This document shows, piece by piece, positions 42,017-50,538 of a stretch of 64,000 nucleotides of DNA (the first letter of the stretch is position 1; each line of letters starts with the position of its first letter). The notes under the pieces are model-generated. The model saw only the letters and a program-made list of their open reading frames with translations. It was not told where the DNA came from and made no database searches. The translations under genes were made by a program, and so were the position numbers. The stretch spans positions 1 to 64,000 of the forward strand of contig CAXTSX010000013.1 in the NCBI GenBank assembly GCA_964247085.1. Reading direction: 5' to 3'. Source of the stretch: JAAFHZ01 sp964247085 (GTDB lineage: Bacteria > Cyanobacteriota > Cyanobacteriia > Cyanobacteriales > Chamaesiphonaceae).

Positions 42017-44188
42017 ATGGGAAATAATACTAACGATGCAAATGTGGCAGCTGGTACTAATACCCAAGCAGCTAAGAATACGATCATCATGATTGGTGAT
42101 GGCATGGGCTGGGAAATGGTCAGAGCCGCTGCTATTGCTAAGCAAATTGAGGCTGGTGCTCCAGGCAAAACCCTCAACGATTTTTACACAGCAGGCACTG
42201 GTAGTGGTCTCAACTTACAAAAGCTAAGTGGTTATGGTTTGGCAACCACCTATGGTACTACTATTGCCGATGAGAAAGGGGTCTTTGGGACTGGTAATAG
42301 TGCCCTCGATAATAGTAAGCCAGATACTGGTGAAAGCTCATTGCGATCGAACTTCACTTTTGATCCTACTTTTAACCCTGGGAACAAAGCTAGCGGTGGT
42401 GCCCAGGTTAGTGACGGTGCCAAAGGGAATTTGGTGGGCTACGATCCCGCTAGAGGTGGAGTTAACCCCTGGACACCTGGCTCTGACCCAGAATACATTA
42501 AATATAGTTATCCAGACTCTGCTAATACAGCTACTACTCTTTATACCGGTGTCAAAAGTTACAACAACGCGATCGGAGTAGATATTTTCGAGCAGCCCCT
42601 AGATTCAATCCTCAAACAAGCCGCTGCAATCGGCAAGTCTACTGGCTTGGTTACTTCGGTGCCGATCGATCATGCCACCCCCGGCGCAGCCGCCGCGAAT
42701 GTCAATCGGCGGAATAAATACGATGCGGACTACCCGGCTCTGGACAATATTTTGCAACAGGAATTGCGCATTTACCAACCAACGGTACTGTTGGGTGGTG
42801 GACACCCTCTTTCCACTCCCGGCGATCCTCTACCAGCTGGAGTAGAACCGAAAACATCTAACGAGTTCATCGGCAAAGCTACTTACGAAGAGCTGAGTAA
42901 AAATAGCCAGAACAACATCTACGGCTATAATTTTTTGGAGCGAGGTGAAGATGCTGCTAGTAAACTAGCAACAGCTGCCAACAGCCTAGACCCTGAAAAA
43001 GGCGATCGGCTCCTCGGCCTATATGGAGCAAGAGGACAAAATGGTAACTTGCCAGTCAGTTCGGCTAACGGTGACTACAGCACAACCGGGCTAGATATGT
43101 TCTCGGTGGGCAGTAGTAAAGGTCTGAAGCCCGACACCCTGCGACCACTAGACCCCGGCGAAACCGACCAACAGTTTATTGCGAGAGAACGCAATGAGAA
43201 TCCCACGCTGGCCGACATGACTACCGCTAGTCTCGACATGCTCAGTAAAGATCAAGATGGTTTTTGGCTGATGGTGGAAGGTGGTGATATTGATTGGGCT
43301 GCTCATGATAACAACATTGATAACATGATTGGTGCCACTCTCGATTTTGATAAATCAGTGGGCAAAGTTGTAGATTGGATTCAGAAAAATGGGGGTTGGG
43401 ATAAAAATGAATTAATCATCACCGCCGATCACGACCACTATTTGAACCTAAACACTAACTTCCCTGAACTGTTGCGGACTCAGGGAGCAGAGAAATTAAC
43501 TGAACTTGATACCAGCCAAGAAGCTGGCCATTACTGGGGTTCTAAACCAGAAGTCGGCAAACTAGCCGATGGCAAAGACGATCCCGAATCGGGGAAGTAT
43601 GGTTGGGGGAATCACAGTAATCGACCAGTTCCGGTCTATTACCAAGGAGCCGGAACTCAAACGATCTCTCAATCCGTAGGCCAGGGTTTTGAGTCCTATG
43701 GCCAAAAAATTCCAGGTATTCCGGGACTATTAGATGCAACGCAAATTTATCAAGCACAGGCCACCGGGGTTTTGGGTAAAGCAGAAAAAGAAACTAAAAC
43801 GGGTAGTCAAAAAGATGATGTTATTAAGGCATCAGTTAACGATCGATTGTTTGCCGGGGTTAATGACTCGCTATTTGGTAACAACGGCTCAGATCAACTT
43901 TATGCTGGTCGGGGTGGTAACACTCTGTATGGTGGCGCTGGTGCTGGTGCTGACAACTTCAACTTAGCCAATGGCAGTCTACCAGATCAAGCCAATACGG
44001 TGGCTGATGATCAGCTCAATGAAGCCATATTGAGCATCTTGGGAATTACTGATGTTAATGATTTCAGCAAGTTAATGTTGTCGCAGCAGGGAGCTAATAC
44101 CCTGCTCAAGATTGGTAACCAAGATGTAGCCAATTTGGATGGAATTAAATTTGATAGCTTGCGGGCTAATAATTTTACCTTTAGCTAA
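42017..44188 (+). CDS. phoA: alkaline phosphatase (PhoA family) with C-terminal RTX-like repeats
   Basis: 723 residues from ATG 42017, which follows AGGTGGAG; a GTG at 42008 is the alternative. PhoA-type motifs: IIMIGDGMGWE (metal Asp), YPDSANTATTLYTG with the nucleophilic Ser, MVEGGDIDWAAHDN, and ITADHDHY. After about residue 590 come glycine/aspartate-rich RTX-like segments (NDSLFGNNGSDQLYAGRGG, NTLYGGAGAGADNF). There is no N-terminal signal peptide, so secretion by a type I exporter through the C-terminus is likely. Hydrolyses phosphomonoesters outside the cell; metal- and calcium-dependent by family. Confidence 0.9.
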   Translation: MGNNTNDANVAAGTNTQAAKNTIIMIGDGMGWEMVRAAAIAKQIEAGAPGKTLNDFYTAGTGSGLNLQKLSGYGLATTYGTTIADEKGVFGTGNSALDNSKPDTGESSLRSNFTFDPTFNPGNKASGGAQVSDGAKGNLVGYDPARGGVNPWTPGSDPEYIKYSYPDSANTATTLYTGVKSYNNAIGVDIFEQPLDSILKQAAAIGKSTGLVTSVPIDHATPGAAAANVNRRNKYDADYPALDNILQQELRIYQPTVLLGGGHPLSTPGDPLPAGVEPKTSNEFIGKATYEELSKNSQNNIYGYNFLERGEDAASKLATAANSLDPEKGDRLLGLYGARGQNGNLPVSSANGDYSTTGLDMFSVGSSKGLKPDTLRPLDPGETDQQFIARERNENPTLADMTTASLDMLSKDQDGFWLMVEGGDIDWAAHDNNIDNMIGATLDFDKSVGKVVDWIQKNGGWDKNELIITADHDHYLNLNTNFPELLRTQGAEKLTELDTSQEAGHYWGSKPEVGKLADGKDDPESGKYGWGNHSNRPVPVYYQGAGTQTISQSVGQGFESYGQKIPGIPGLLDATQIYQAQATGVLGKAEKETKTGSQKDDVIKASVNDRLFAGVNDSLFGNNGSDQLYAGRGGNTLYGGAGAGADNFNLANGSLPDQANTVADDQLNEAILSILGITDVNDFSKLMLSQQGANTLLKIGNQDVANLDGIKFDSLRANNFTFS

Positions 44189-44200
44189 AAAATAACTGAG

Positions 44201-44227
44201 CAGGGCGGACAACTCGCCCTGTTTTTT
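44201..44227 (+). terminator. rho-independent terminator of the phosphatase gene
   Basis: CAGGGCG (44201-44207), 7-nt loop, CGCCCTG (44215-44221) and six T residues; 12 bp past the stop. Confidence 0.93.
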
Positions 44228-44283
44228 CGGCAATTGTAATCGCTGCAAATCCATTTAACCTAGAAACTCCATCATAGCTACTC

Positions 44284-45243
44284 TTAAAGGTTTTTCCGCT
44301 CTCCCCGCCGACACATTGGCCCTAACCAAAAAAACCTTTACACCGCAACCGAAGAGGCACTGCTTCAAGATGGAACCACGGCTAGCGATACCACTGGCAC
44401 CCGCAGCCGAATTATTCAGTACAATCTAGCCACCAGTCAGCCCGCTCAGGAGTTCATCTACGTCACCGATCCGATCGCTAAACCAGCCATCCCGGTAGAT
44501 GGTGGCAAAACAATGGTTTAGTAGATTTACTGGCGATCGACAATCAAGGTACGCTTTTGGCCTTGGAACGCTCCTTCTCGGTCGGTGCGGGTAACACAAT
44601 TAAAATTTATCAAATCACTTTGCCCGGTGCGACAGATGTAAGTTCGATCGATTCCCTGAGCAGCCTCAGTTCCGAACAGTTAAACAAACTCCAACCCGCC
44701 CAGAAAAAGCTCCTCCTCAACCTTGATGATCTGAAGTTGGAAAAAGGCTTGGATAATATTGAAGGTTTGACCTTTGGTCCGCCCCTGCCAGATGGTCGGC
44801 GATCGATCGTGTTGGTTAGCGACAATAATTTTAGCGATCGGCAATTCACCCAGATTTTATCGATCGGAGCCGACATTCCTCCGGCTACCCCCAGATCGAT
44901 CGGCATGGTTCCAGGAAAAAGCCGTGGGAGCCAGGATCTACTCGATGCTGGTATGAATGACATTTTTGCTGGGACTGGTAACGATTACATCACACCCGCT
45001 CAGGATAGTAAAACACTCGATCTATTCGCGCTTGATAATGATCGCCTCTCGCGTAGTTCTAATACCATGACAGATTTTCCACTTCGCCTGGATAATTTCT
45101 CCCGCAGTGGCATCGGCAACAATACACAGTTTGCTGATCTCCCAGGGGTTCAACAGGGAATTAATTCAGCGATCGATCTTGGGAATCAGCAACTACTGAT
45201 GCCACTCGGTATGCCATCGAATCCCAATTTATCAAAAATCTGA
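44284..45243 (+). pseudogene. broken phytase-like gene with RTX-like tail
   Basis: Three successive frames encode pieces of one phytase-like protein. Around 44300-44330 a stretch reads PADTLALT; from about 44314 to 44520 a second frame reads NLYTATEEALLQDGTTASD to PIAKPAIPVDGG and then hits TAG TAG; from about 44511 a third frame reads NGLVDLLAIDNQGTLLALER and runs to a stop at 45241-45243. These align segment by segment with the intact gene at 1174-2340 (NLFAATEAPLIQD, LALERS, DNIEG, LVSDNNF). The 5' half is absent. The end adds an RTX-like NDIFAGTGNDYI and 80 more residues. It lies right behind the phosphatase gene and its terminator. Confidence 0.8.
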
Positions 45244-45309
45244 GCAAATTCACCAAACCATCCTCACCAGAAAACACTGGTGAAGTAAGGCGGTCACACA
45301 TCGTAATTA

Positions 45310-45350
45310 ATTGCTGATTCAGATCTAGTATGGATCTGATCAGCAATTTT
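45310..45350 (+). terminator. strong hairpin with T-run, 7 bp before alr
   Basis: ATTGCTGAT-t-CAGATC (45310-45325) pairs with GATCTG-ATCAGCAAT (45333-45347); TTTT overlaps the 3' end. It looks like a terminator but ends only 7 bp before the alr ATG, so it may be an attenuator or a leftover of the degraded upstream gene. Confidence 0.6.
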
Positions 45351-45357
45351 CATCTCT

Positions 45358-46473
45358 ATGGACATTTGGCAACAGCAACGGGCTTGGATCGAGATCGACC
45401 ATCGCGCCCTAGCCCGTAACACCCAACAGCTCAAGAACCTCTTAGCACCCCAAACGGCACTGATGGCCGTAGTCAAAGCTGATGCCTACGGTCATGGAGC
45501 GATCGAAGTCGCCAAGACCGTATTAGCTAATGGGGCTAGTTGGCTGGCCGTAGCCACCGTCCCGGAAGGAGTCGAGCTGCGCCAAGCGGGCATCACTGCG
45601 CCCATTTTATTGTTGGGAGCTGCCCATACCGTTGAGCAAATTCGATCGATCGAGCAGTGGGATTTAGAACCCACGATCGTTAATGTTGCCCAGGCCATGA
45701 ACTTTCAGCAGGAGTTAACGCGCCCTATTCCTGTTCATCTCAAGATTGACACGGGCATGTCCCGGCTGGGTACTAATTGGCAGGAATCGATCGCCTTTTG
45801 TAAAACTGTCCAACAACTCCCGACATTGCAAATTGCCAGCATTTACTCCCACCTAGCCACGGCGGAAGATTTAGACCAAACAGTACTGCGGCAACAACAG
45901 GAACGATTTGATCAAGTAATCTCTGAACTTCGTCCCTTGTTTGATACCATGCCGCTGCTTCATTTAGCCAACTCCGCTGGTCTGTTAGTTGATGAAAAAT
46001 TGCATTACGATATGGTGCGGGCTGGCTTAGCCCTGTATGGTTTCTACCCAGAGCCGCATCTGAAAGACGATCGAACTAATCTTCAACCAGTGTTGACCCT
46101 AAAAGCCCGGATTACCCAAATCAAAAAAATCGCCGCTGGCACCGGCATTAGCTATGGTCACCGTTTTATCGCGCCCCAGGAGATGTCGATTGCGATCGTC
46201 GGGATTGGTTATGCCGATGGCGTGCCTCGCCGCTTGTCGCAACAAATAACAGTGTTGATCGATGGTCACCGGGTGCCCCAAGTGGGCACGATCACGATGG
46301 ATCAAATTATCTTGGATGTGAGCAAGTTGCCGACAGTACAAGTTGGTGATGTGGTGACGCTGCTGGGCGCCGAAATTACGGCCGATGATTGGGCGGCGCA
46401 GCTGGACACTATTTCCTGGGAAATTTTGTGTGGCTTTAAAGATCGGTTGCCGAGACTAGCAGTATCCTCTTAG
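45358..46473 (+). CDS. alr: alanine racemase
   Basis: Makes D-alanine for peptidoglycan. 371 residues: PLP lysine in AVVKADAYGHGA at about residue 40, KIDTGMSRLGTNW, and the catalytic Tyr region GISYGHRFIA with IVGIGYADGVPR. Length and motif order are normal. No ribosome-binding site is evident; a terminator-like hairpin lies just upstream. Confidence 0.96.
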   Translation: MDIWQQQRAWIEIDHRALARNTQQLKNLLAPQTALMAVVKADAYGHGAIEVAKTVLANGASWLAVATVPEGVELRQAGITAPILLLGAAHTVEQIRSIEQWDLEPTIVNVAQAMNFQQELTRPIPVHLKIDTGMSRLGTNWQESIAFCKTVQQLPTLQIASIYSHLATAEDLDQTVLRQQQERFDQVISELRPLFDTMPLLHLANSAGLLVDEKLHYDMVRAGLALYGFYPEPHLKDDRTNLQPVLTLKARITQIKKIAAGTGISYGHRFIAPQEMSIAIVGIGYADGVPRRLSQQITVLIDGHRVPQVGTITMDQIILDVSKLPTVQVGDVVTLLGAEITADDWAAQLDTISWEILCGFKDRLPRLAVSS

Positions 46474-46519
46474 TTTTAGCTCGATCACGCTCTCCAGTAT
46501 TTAGAATATTGCATTACGA

Positions 46520-46915
46520 TTAAATAAATAGACTGGGGGATACATGAAACAATTGCCCCAAAGTTTTAGCTTGAGCTTTGCTAACGGATCTTTTTCCGTT
46601 AACTATTTCTGACACTACCCCTCTAGAGCCAATTACACCGACTAGTTCTTCTTGTTTTATATTGCGTGCTTCCATCAAATGCAGCAGCATTTTATCCGAT
46701 GCAACATCCGGTAATGGATAACTATTCTCTTCAAATCTTTCAATTAAAATAATTAGCAGTTCTAGAAGGGTGTCTTCTTCTGGGGTGCGCTGATGGTGTT
46801 CTAATGATTCTGCCAGAAGAATCGCTGCTTCATTTTCAGCTTCGGTTTCGATCGCTTTAGGCTGATATTGAGCTAATAGTTCGCCATAGACGTTACGGTT
46901 AATAGTATGGATCAT
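46520..46915 (-). CDS. higA: HigA-type antitoxin
   Basis: 131 residues from the ATG at 46913-46915; an ATG 21 bp upstream is also in frame. The C-terminal 60 residues form a helix-turn-helix of the HigA/XRE kind: LLHLMEARNIKQEELVGVIGSRGVVSEIVNGKRSVSKAQAKTL (positions about 80-120). The N-terminal part (TINRNVYGELLAQYQPKAI) matches the usual HigA start in cyanobacteria. Binds HigB and represses its own operon. The gene overlaps the end of higB by 17 bp. Confidence 0.88.
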   Translation of the reverse strand: MIHTINRNVYGELLAQYQPKAIETEAENEAAILLAESLEHHQRTPEEDTLLELLIILIERFEENSYPLPDVASDKMLLHLMEARNIKQEELVGVIGSRGVVSEIVNGKRSVSKAQAKTLGQLFHVSPSLFI

Positions 46916-47198
46916 TTTTCCATTTATCCTGATCATATTCAGAGTGGGTTAACACGTATTTGATGTAGATGCGTTGGGTCGCGTACACAATGCTGGTAAT
47001 TAAGCGATAGTCATTGCCTTTGATATTGAAAACGGTGAAGTTACCGACAGAATCGGTAGCTGGGTAGGTTTGCCTAACATCCACTAGATTTTCCCAGGCG
47101 GCTGATTTTGCAATCCGATACCAAGAATCTAGTTGATCGGCCACGTCAGTATGTATTTCGGCAAATTCTAGTAGTCTTTTGCGACTGACGATGTGCAT
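46899..47198 (-). CDS. higB: HigB-type toxin (ribosome-dependent mRNA interferase)
   Basis: 99 residues of the RelE/HigB fold: MHIVSRKRLLEFAEIHTDV, AWENLVDVRQTYPATDSVG, FNIKGNDYRLITSIVYATQRIYIKYVLTHSEYD. The VFNIKGNDYRLI and YIKYVLTHSEYDQ blocks are the characteristic HigB strands. It precedes its antitoxin, as usual for hig loci. HigB cuts mRNA on the ribosome. Confidence 0.9.
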   Translation of the reverse strand: MHIVSRKRLLEFAEIHTDVADQLDSWYRIAKSAAWENLVDVRQTYPATDSVGNFTVFNIKGNDYRLITSIVYATQRIYIKYVLTHSEYDQDKWKNDPYY

Positions 47199-47227
47199 GG
47201 ATTGGAATATGTCGGTGTAATCCCATG

Positions 47228-47242
47228 TTCTCGCAATGAGAA
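47228..47242 (-). promoter_or_regulatory. candidate HigA operator
   Basis: TTCTC-GCAAT-GAGAA, an inverted repeat 29 bp before the higB start and just downstream of a TTGACT that could be a -35 element (minus strand). Confidence 0.4.
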
Positions 47243-47307
47243 TAAAAAGTCAAGAATTTAGTTCGATCGTCTTCTTCAGGCTCAGAATATTGTCATTAGA
47301 CTAATAG

Positions 47308-47518
47308 CTAATGATGGGATTGGTTTGATTTATACAGTAGGGCGGCTTTTAAGTCGTCTGCTTCCAGATCTGGAAAGTCTTCTAAAATTTCTTCGATACT
47401 TATTCCGGCGGCGAATAGGTCTAGAATATCTTGTACTCGGATTCTCATGCCGCGTATGCAGGGGCGACCGCCACATTGCTTAGGGTTGATGGTAGATTCT
47501 TTGGAGTAGTTCAGACAT
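47308..47518 (-). pseudogene. DUF433 gene broken by a 1-bp insertion
   Basis: The minus-strand ATG at 47516-47518 opens MSELLQRI and runs into a stop within a few codons. Removing one base (+ strand A47494) restores MSELLQRI-TINPKQCGGRPCIRGMRI and the rest of a DUF433 protein (DILDLFAAGISIEEILEDFP, KAALLYKSN), ending at TAG 47308-47310. The restored length of 70 codons is typical of the family. No DUF5615 partner is visible on either side, so the toxin gene is lost or never accompanied it. Confidence 0.8.
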
Positions 47519-47789
47519 TAGGTAACAACTATTATTCAGTGTCGGTGAGATTGATCGCGTTCCTCTGTATTAGTCTGATGAGCGGGATCAGGACTCATGC
47601 TTTTGCTTGATGAATTTTTCTCCGTTGATCGGAGGTGGCGATGGCGGTTGTAATCTAAGCATCTTGGGAAGCCATGAGAAAGTTAGAGTAATGTAGATCG
47701 AACTCCACAGCATTCAAAATATTGAGCAGAGCAAATAAACTTAATAGCCAGATAATTTCTGAGATTTTACAAATGTTATCGACGAGTTG

Positions 47790-49355
47790 TCAAATAGATA
47801 TTGTTGTTATATCTTGACGTTCTCTAGCTAACATTTTCCGATAGTCATTAGCCGCAGCAATCTTAGTGAAAGTTACTTCAGATTTGCAGATTTTGAGTTC
47901 TTTATCTGTTTCTCTTACAACTCCAACTATTTCATCTAATGAGACTTTAAAGAACTCCTTTCTTGTATTTTTCTTGTTCATTCTTCTGTGGTTGAAGCAT
48001 TTATGTAATCGGGATTCAAGCTCTGGGGCATTTTCGCAGAATATCATAGCGTGAACATCAAAAGGAAAGGGAACAGAAGCATCACCTAGCTCCTTCACTC
48101 GATCCATGGGGTCAAGACGGCGCGTCATACCAATTTTGTAAATATTTTCGCCAAACGAACCGATATTTGAAATTATATAAACGTGTCCAAATTTAGTCAA
48201 TTGAGCTTGAGAGATAGCCCTCATTTTATTTGCTTCAGCCTCTGCAAGGCGTTTTTGCAATTCCTTAATTTGGCTGAATAGTTTCTCTTGAGCTTTACCT
48301 GTAGCTGTTTTCACTTCCCTATGAGCCTTTTCTAAAGCCTCTTGATAACGTCGTTCCTCTTGTTCAGCCTCTTGTTTAGCTTTTTCAAGTTCGCGGAATG
48401 CTTTTTCCTCTTCGCGCATTTGTTCACGAATAATACGCTGTTCTTCTTGCTCTTGATACTTTCTTTCTTGATATTCGTGAGTTAACCAAAGTTCTTGTAA
48501 TTTCAAATCTAAAAAGTGTGGGGTGATTTCACAGTGACTAGTTTGAGATAGTTTATTCAAATCACCATAGGTTTTCTTGATCCGATTTTCCATTACCTGA
48601 ACATTGTGATACTTCACTTTAACAATAGCAGAATCACATTCACCATTGAAAGCACGTAAAACTAACTTAAGAAAATCATTAGTCATTTTTTCCCCTTCTT
48701 TTAGGCTGCCACTAACTGACCATTTCGTTTCACATATAGCAGCTTTATTTCCCCGAAGCATCTCTTTTTGCTGAACACTAATTTGATCTAATCGTTGTTT
48801 GTATTCTTCTACTTCTTGGAAATCATATTTAGAATTGTAAAATCCAAATGCTTCAATTATTTCTTGCTCTTCCAATCCATGAAGCTGTATTTTAAGTAAT
48901 GAAATTTTGAGATGTAACTCTTTTTCTTTAGATTGAATCTGTTTTTTAGTTTGTTTACATTTATCCATCAAAGTAGTGATCTTTCCGTCCAACTCTTTAA
49001 CGGTATTTTCTCTAGATATGATTCCGCCATACTTCTGATTAATTTCCTGTAACTGTCTATTTGTCTCTTGTAAACTCTGTTGACTTATTGTGCAATCATT
49101 ATTTAGTTTGATTACTATGGTATTAGCTTCCTGCAACTGTCTACTTGTCTCTTGCAAATTCTGTTGACTTATTGTGCAATCATTATTTAGTTTGATTGCT
49201 ATAGTATTAGCTTCCTGTAACTGTCTACTTATCTCTTGCAAATCCTGTTGACCTACTGTATAAGCATTGTTTAATTTGAATACCACAGTAACCGCAGCTG
49301 CTAATCCAATTGACAAAAAGAGCAGTAAATACATCATGAAAGTAAACCAAATCAC
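47790..49355 (-). CDS. membrane-anchored DUF4041 / GIY-YIG (T5orf172) protein, SNIPE-like
   Basis: 521 residues. One N-terminal membrane helix (about 2-25), then three 28-residue repeats (26-109) making a coiled coil, further coiled coil (GKITTLMDKCKQTKKQIQ), a DUF4041-like region (about 150-275, FGFYNSKYDFQEVEEYKQRL, NDFLKLVLRAFNGECDSA), a long charged helix, and a C-terminal GIY-YIG-type nuclease domain (390-475: GHVYIISNIG, IYKIGMTRR, the Arg at LESRLH, and FNHRRMNKKNTRKEFF). Membrane helix, DUF4041 and GIY-YIG in this order is the layout of SNIPE, a membrane nuclease that cuts entering phage DNA. Start is GTG 49355 or the ATG 18 bp inside. Neighbours are toxin-antitoxin genes. Confidence 0.8.
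   Translation of the reverse strand: MIWFTFMMYLLLFLSIGLAAAVTVVFKLNNAYTVGQQDLQEISRQLQEANTIAIKLNNDCTISQQNLQETSRQLQEANTIVIKLNNDCTISQQSLQETNRQLQEINQKYGGIISRENTVKELDGKITTLMDKCKQTKKQIQSKEKELHLKISLLKIQLHGLEEQEIIEAFGFYNSKYDFQEVEEYKQRLDQISVQQKEMLRGNKAAICETKWSVSGSLKEGEKMTNDFLKLVLRAFNGECDSAIVKVKYHNVQVMENRIKKTYGDLNKLSQTSHCEITPHFLDLKLQELWLTHEYQERKYQEQEEQRIIREQMREEEKAFRELEKAKQEAEQEERRYQEALEKAHREVKTATGKAQEKLFSQIKELQKRLAEAEANKMRAISQAQLTKFGHVYIISNIGSFGENIYKIGMTRRLDPMDRVKELGDASVPFPFDVHAMIFCENAPELESRLHKCFNHRRMNKKNTRKEFFKVSLDEIVGVVRETDKELKICKSEVTFTKIAAANDYRKMLARERQDITTISI
49029..49280 (-). repeat. three 84-bp tandem repeats in the SNIPE-like gene
   Basis: Three copies encode 28 residues each (four heptads) with the consensus IKLNNDCTISQQ-LQET plus RQLQEANTI. 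DNA copies are close to identical, so copy number may vary by slippage. Confidence 0.85.
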
Positions 49356-49540
49356 CTAAATATTATTTAGGTTTCCCAAAATATCGCCCTATTGTATAGA
49401 TCTAAATATATTATTTTTGAGAGTAGAAAATTTACACTATCAATACTTGTCAGTACGTCATTACTGAACCAACTATCTCAAGACAGCAAGAAAAAATATT
49501 TTTAGCTAACCACCTAAAGTTTTCATAAATCTCTTTAAAC

Positions 49541-49738
49541 CCCACATTCCGTTAGTTCGATCGGCTAAAAAATAAGAAGACCTAAAATCCTGTTACATCA
49601 ACGACTCTAGCGATTTAGCCTGTTTTTGGCGATCAAGAGATTATTATCAATAGTCTGAGCTTATTGATAATAAAATCCCTACGATTTTATGGCTTCGTTT
49701 TAATTATTTTTTGATCGCTTGGACTAGCGGAATGTGGG
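49541..49738. mobile_element. MITE-like element, 198 bp, with TTAAAC target duplication
   Basis: Terminal inverted repeats CCCACATTCCG (49541-49551) and CGGAATGTGGG (49728-49738), continued inward by TAGT/ACTA. Both ends are flanked by the direct repeat TTAAAC (49535-49540 and 49739-49744). An inner perfect hairpin TTATTATCAATA/TATTGATAATAA lies at 49641-49673. No open frame, so it would need a transposase in trans. It fills the middle of the 561-bp gap 49356-49916; the rest of that gap shows nothing I can name. Confidence 0.75.
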
Positions 49739-49916
49739 TTAAACCACTAAAAATCCATGCCGCCGTCGCCGGAGCCGACTCCTCATCCCCCATCAAAATT
49801 CGATCCAACTCAATACCGTTCGGTTAAGTAGCCTCAAAAATCAGACTATGAGTTGAAGTGTTAAAATTCAGATAAGCCAATGTTGGCAACGATTCTTTCA
49901 GGAAAAACTAAAGCAA

Positions 49917-50150
49917 ATGTTTGACAAATCCAGAATCACTTTTGACCCCAGAATCATGGGTGGACAAGCCTGTATTAGGGGAATGCGGATACCAGTTTCC
50001 TTGATTATCAATTTACTCGCCCATAGTAAACCGCGTCCAGAAATTTTGTCTGAGTATCCAGATTTAGAGGACGAAGATATTTCTGCTGCTTTGATGTACG
50101 CAGCATGGTTGGCTCAAGATCGTTTTGTAAATTTTGAGCAAGCTAGTTAA
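49917..50150 (+). CDS. DUF433 antitoxin of a DUF433/DUF5615 pair
   Basis: 77 residues, the compact DUF433 form: MFDKSRITFDPRIMGGQACIRGMRIPVSLIINLL, then EYPDLEDEDISAALMYAAWL. Proposed antitoxin and DNA-binding partner of the PIN-like protein encoded next; its TAA stop overlaps that gene's ATG by one base (TAATG), showing translational coupling. AGGAAA lies 12 bases before the ATG. Confidence 0.88.
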   Translation: MFDKSRITFDPRIMGGQACIRGMRIPVSLIINLLAHSKPRPEILSEYPDLEDEDISAALMYAAWLAQDRFVNFEQAS

Positions 50151-50515
50151 TGCGTTTTCTAACTGACATGGGCATTTCTCTACGAACAGTGGAGTGGCTC
50201 AGGGAGAAAGGCCATGATGTTGTCCATCTACGAGATGATGGTTTACAGCGATTACCCGATGACCAAATCTTAGAAAAATCTAGATTGGAAAACAGGATTT
50301 TGCTAACTGTTGATCTAGATTTTGCTCAACTTTTAGCCATATCACAATCGTCTCTGCCAAGTGTAGTTTTGTTTAGGCTCGGCAATGAAAACTACGACCA
50401 AATCAATGACTGTCTAAATTTACTGATAGATGAATACGCAGAAGATTTAATCATGGGAGTCGTGATATCAGTAAATCAAAAAGGTTTTAGAGTAAGAAAA
50501 CTACCGATCGATTAG
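50150..50515 (+). CDS. DUF5615 PIN-like toxin
   Basis: 121 residues of the PIN-like DUF5615 family: FLTDMGISLRTVEWLREKGHDVVHLRDDGL, DDQILEKSRLENRILLTVDLDFAQLLA. The acidic residues of a PIN nuclease site are partly visible (Asp near residue 6 in LTDM, Asp in LTVDLDF). Family usually begins LLDEN or FLADEN; here TDMG replaces DEN, so one metal ligand may be altered. Predicted RNase toxin of the pair with the upstream DUF433 protein. Confidence 0.85.
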   Translation: MRFLTDMGISLRTVEWLREKGHDVVHLRDDGLQRLPDDQILEKSRLENRILLTVDLDFAQLLAISQSSLPSVVLFRLGNENYDQINDCLNLLIDEYAEDLIMGVVISVNQKGFRVRKLPID

Positions 50516-50538
50516 TTGTAATGCCCAAATTATAGTAA

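Noticed and set aside
49029..49280. CRISPR-like repeat array
   Set aside because: The 84-bp repeats are contiguous, in frame and coding, with no spacers.
46520..50515. prophage
   Set aside because: The T5orf172 domain also occurs in phages, but no integrase, capsid, tail or lysis genes are present.
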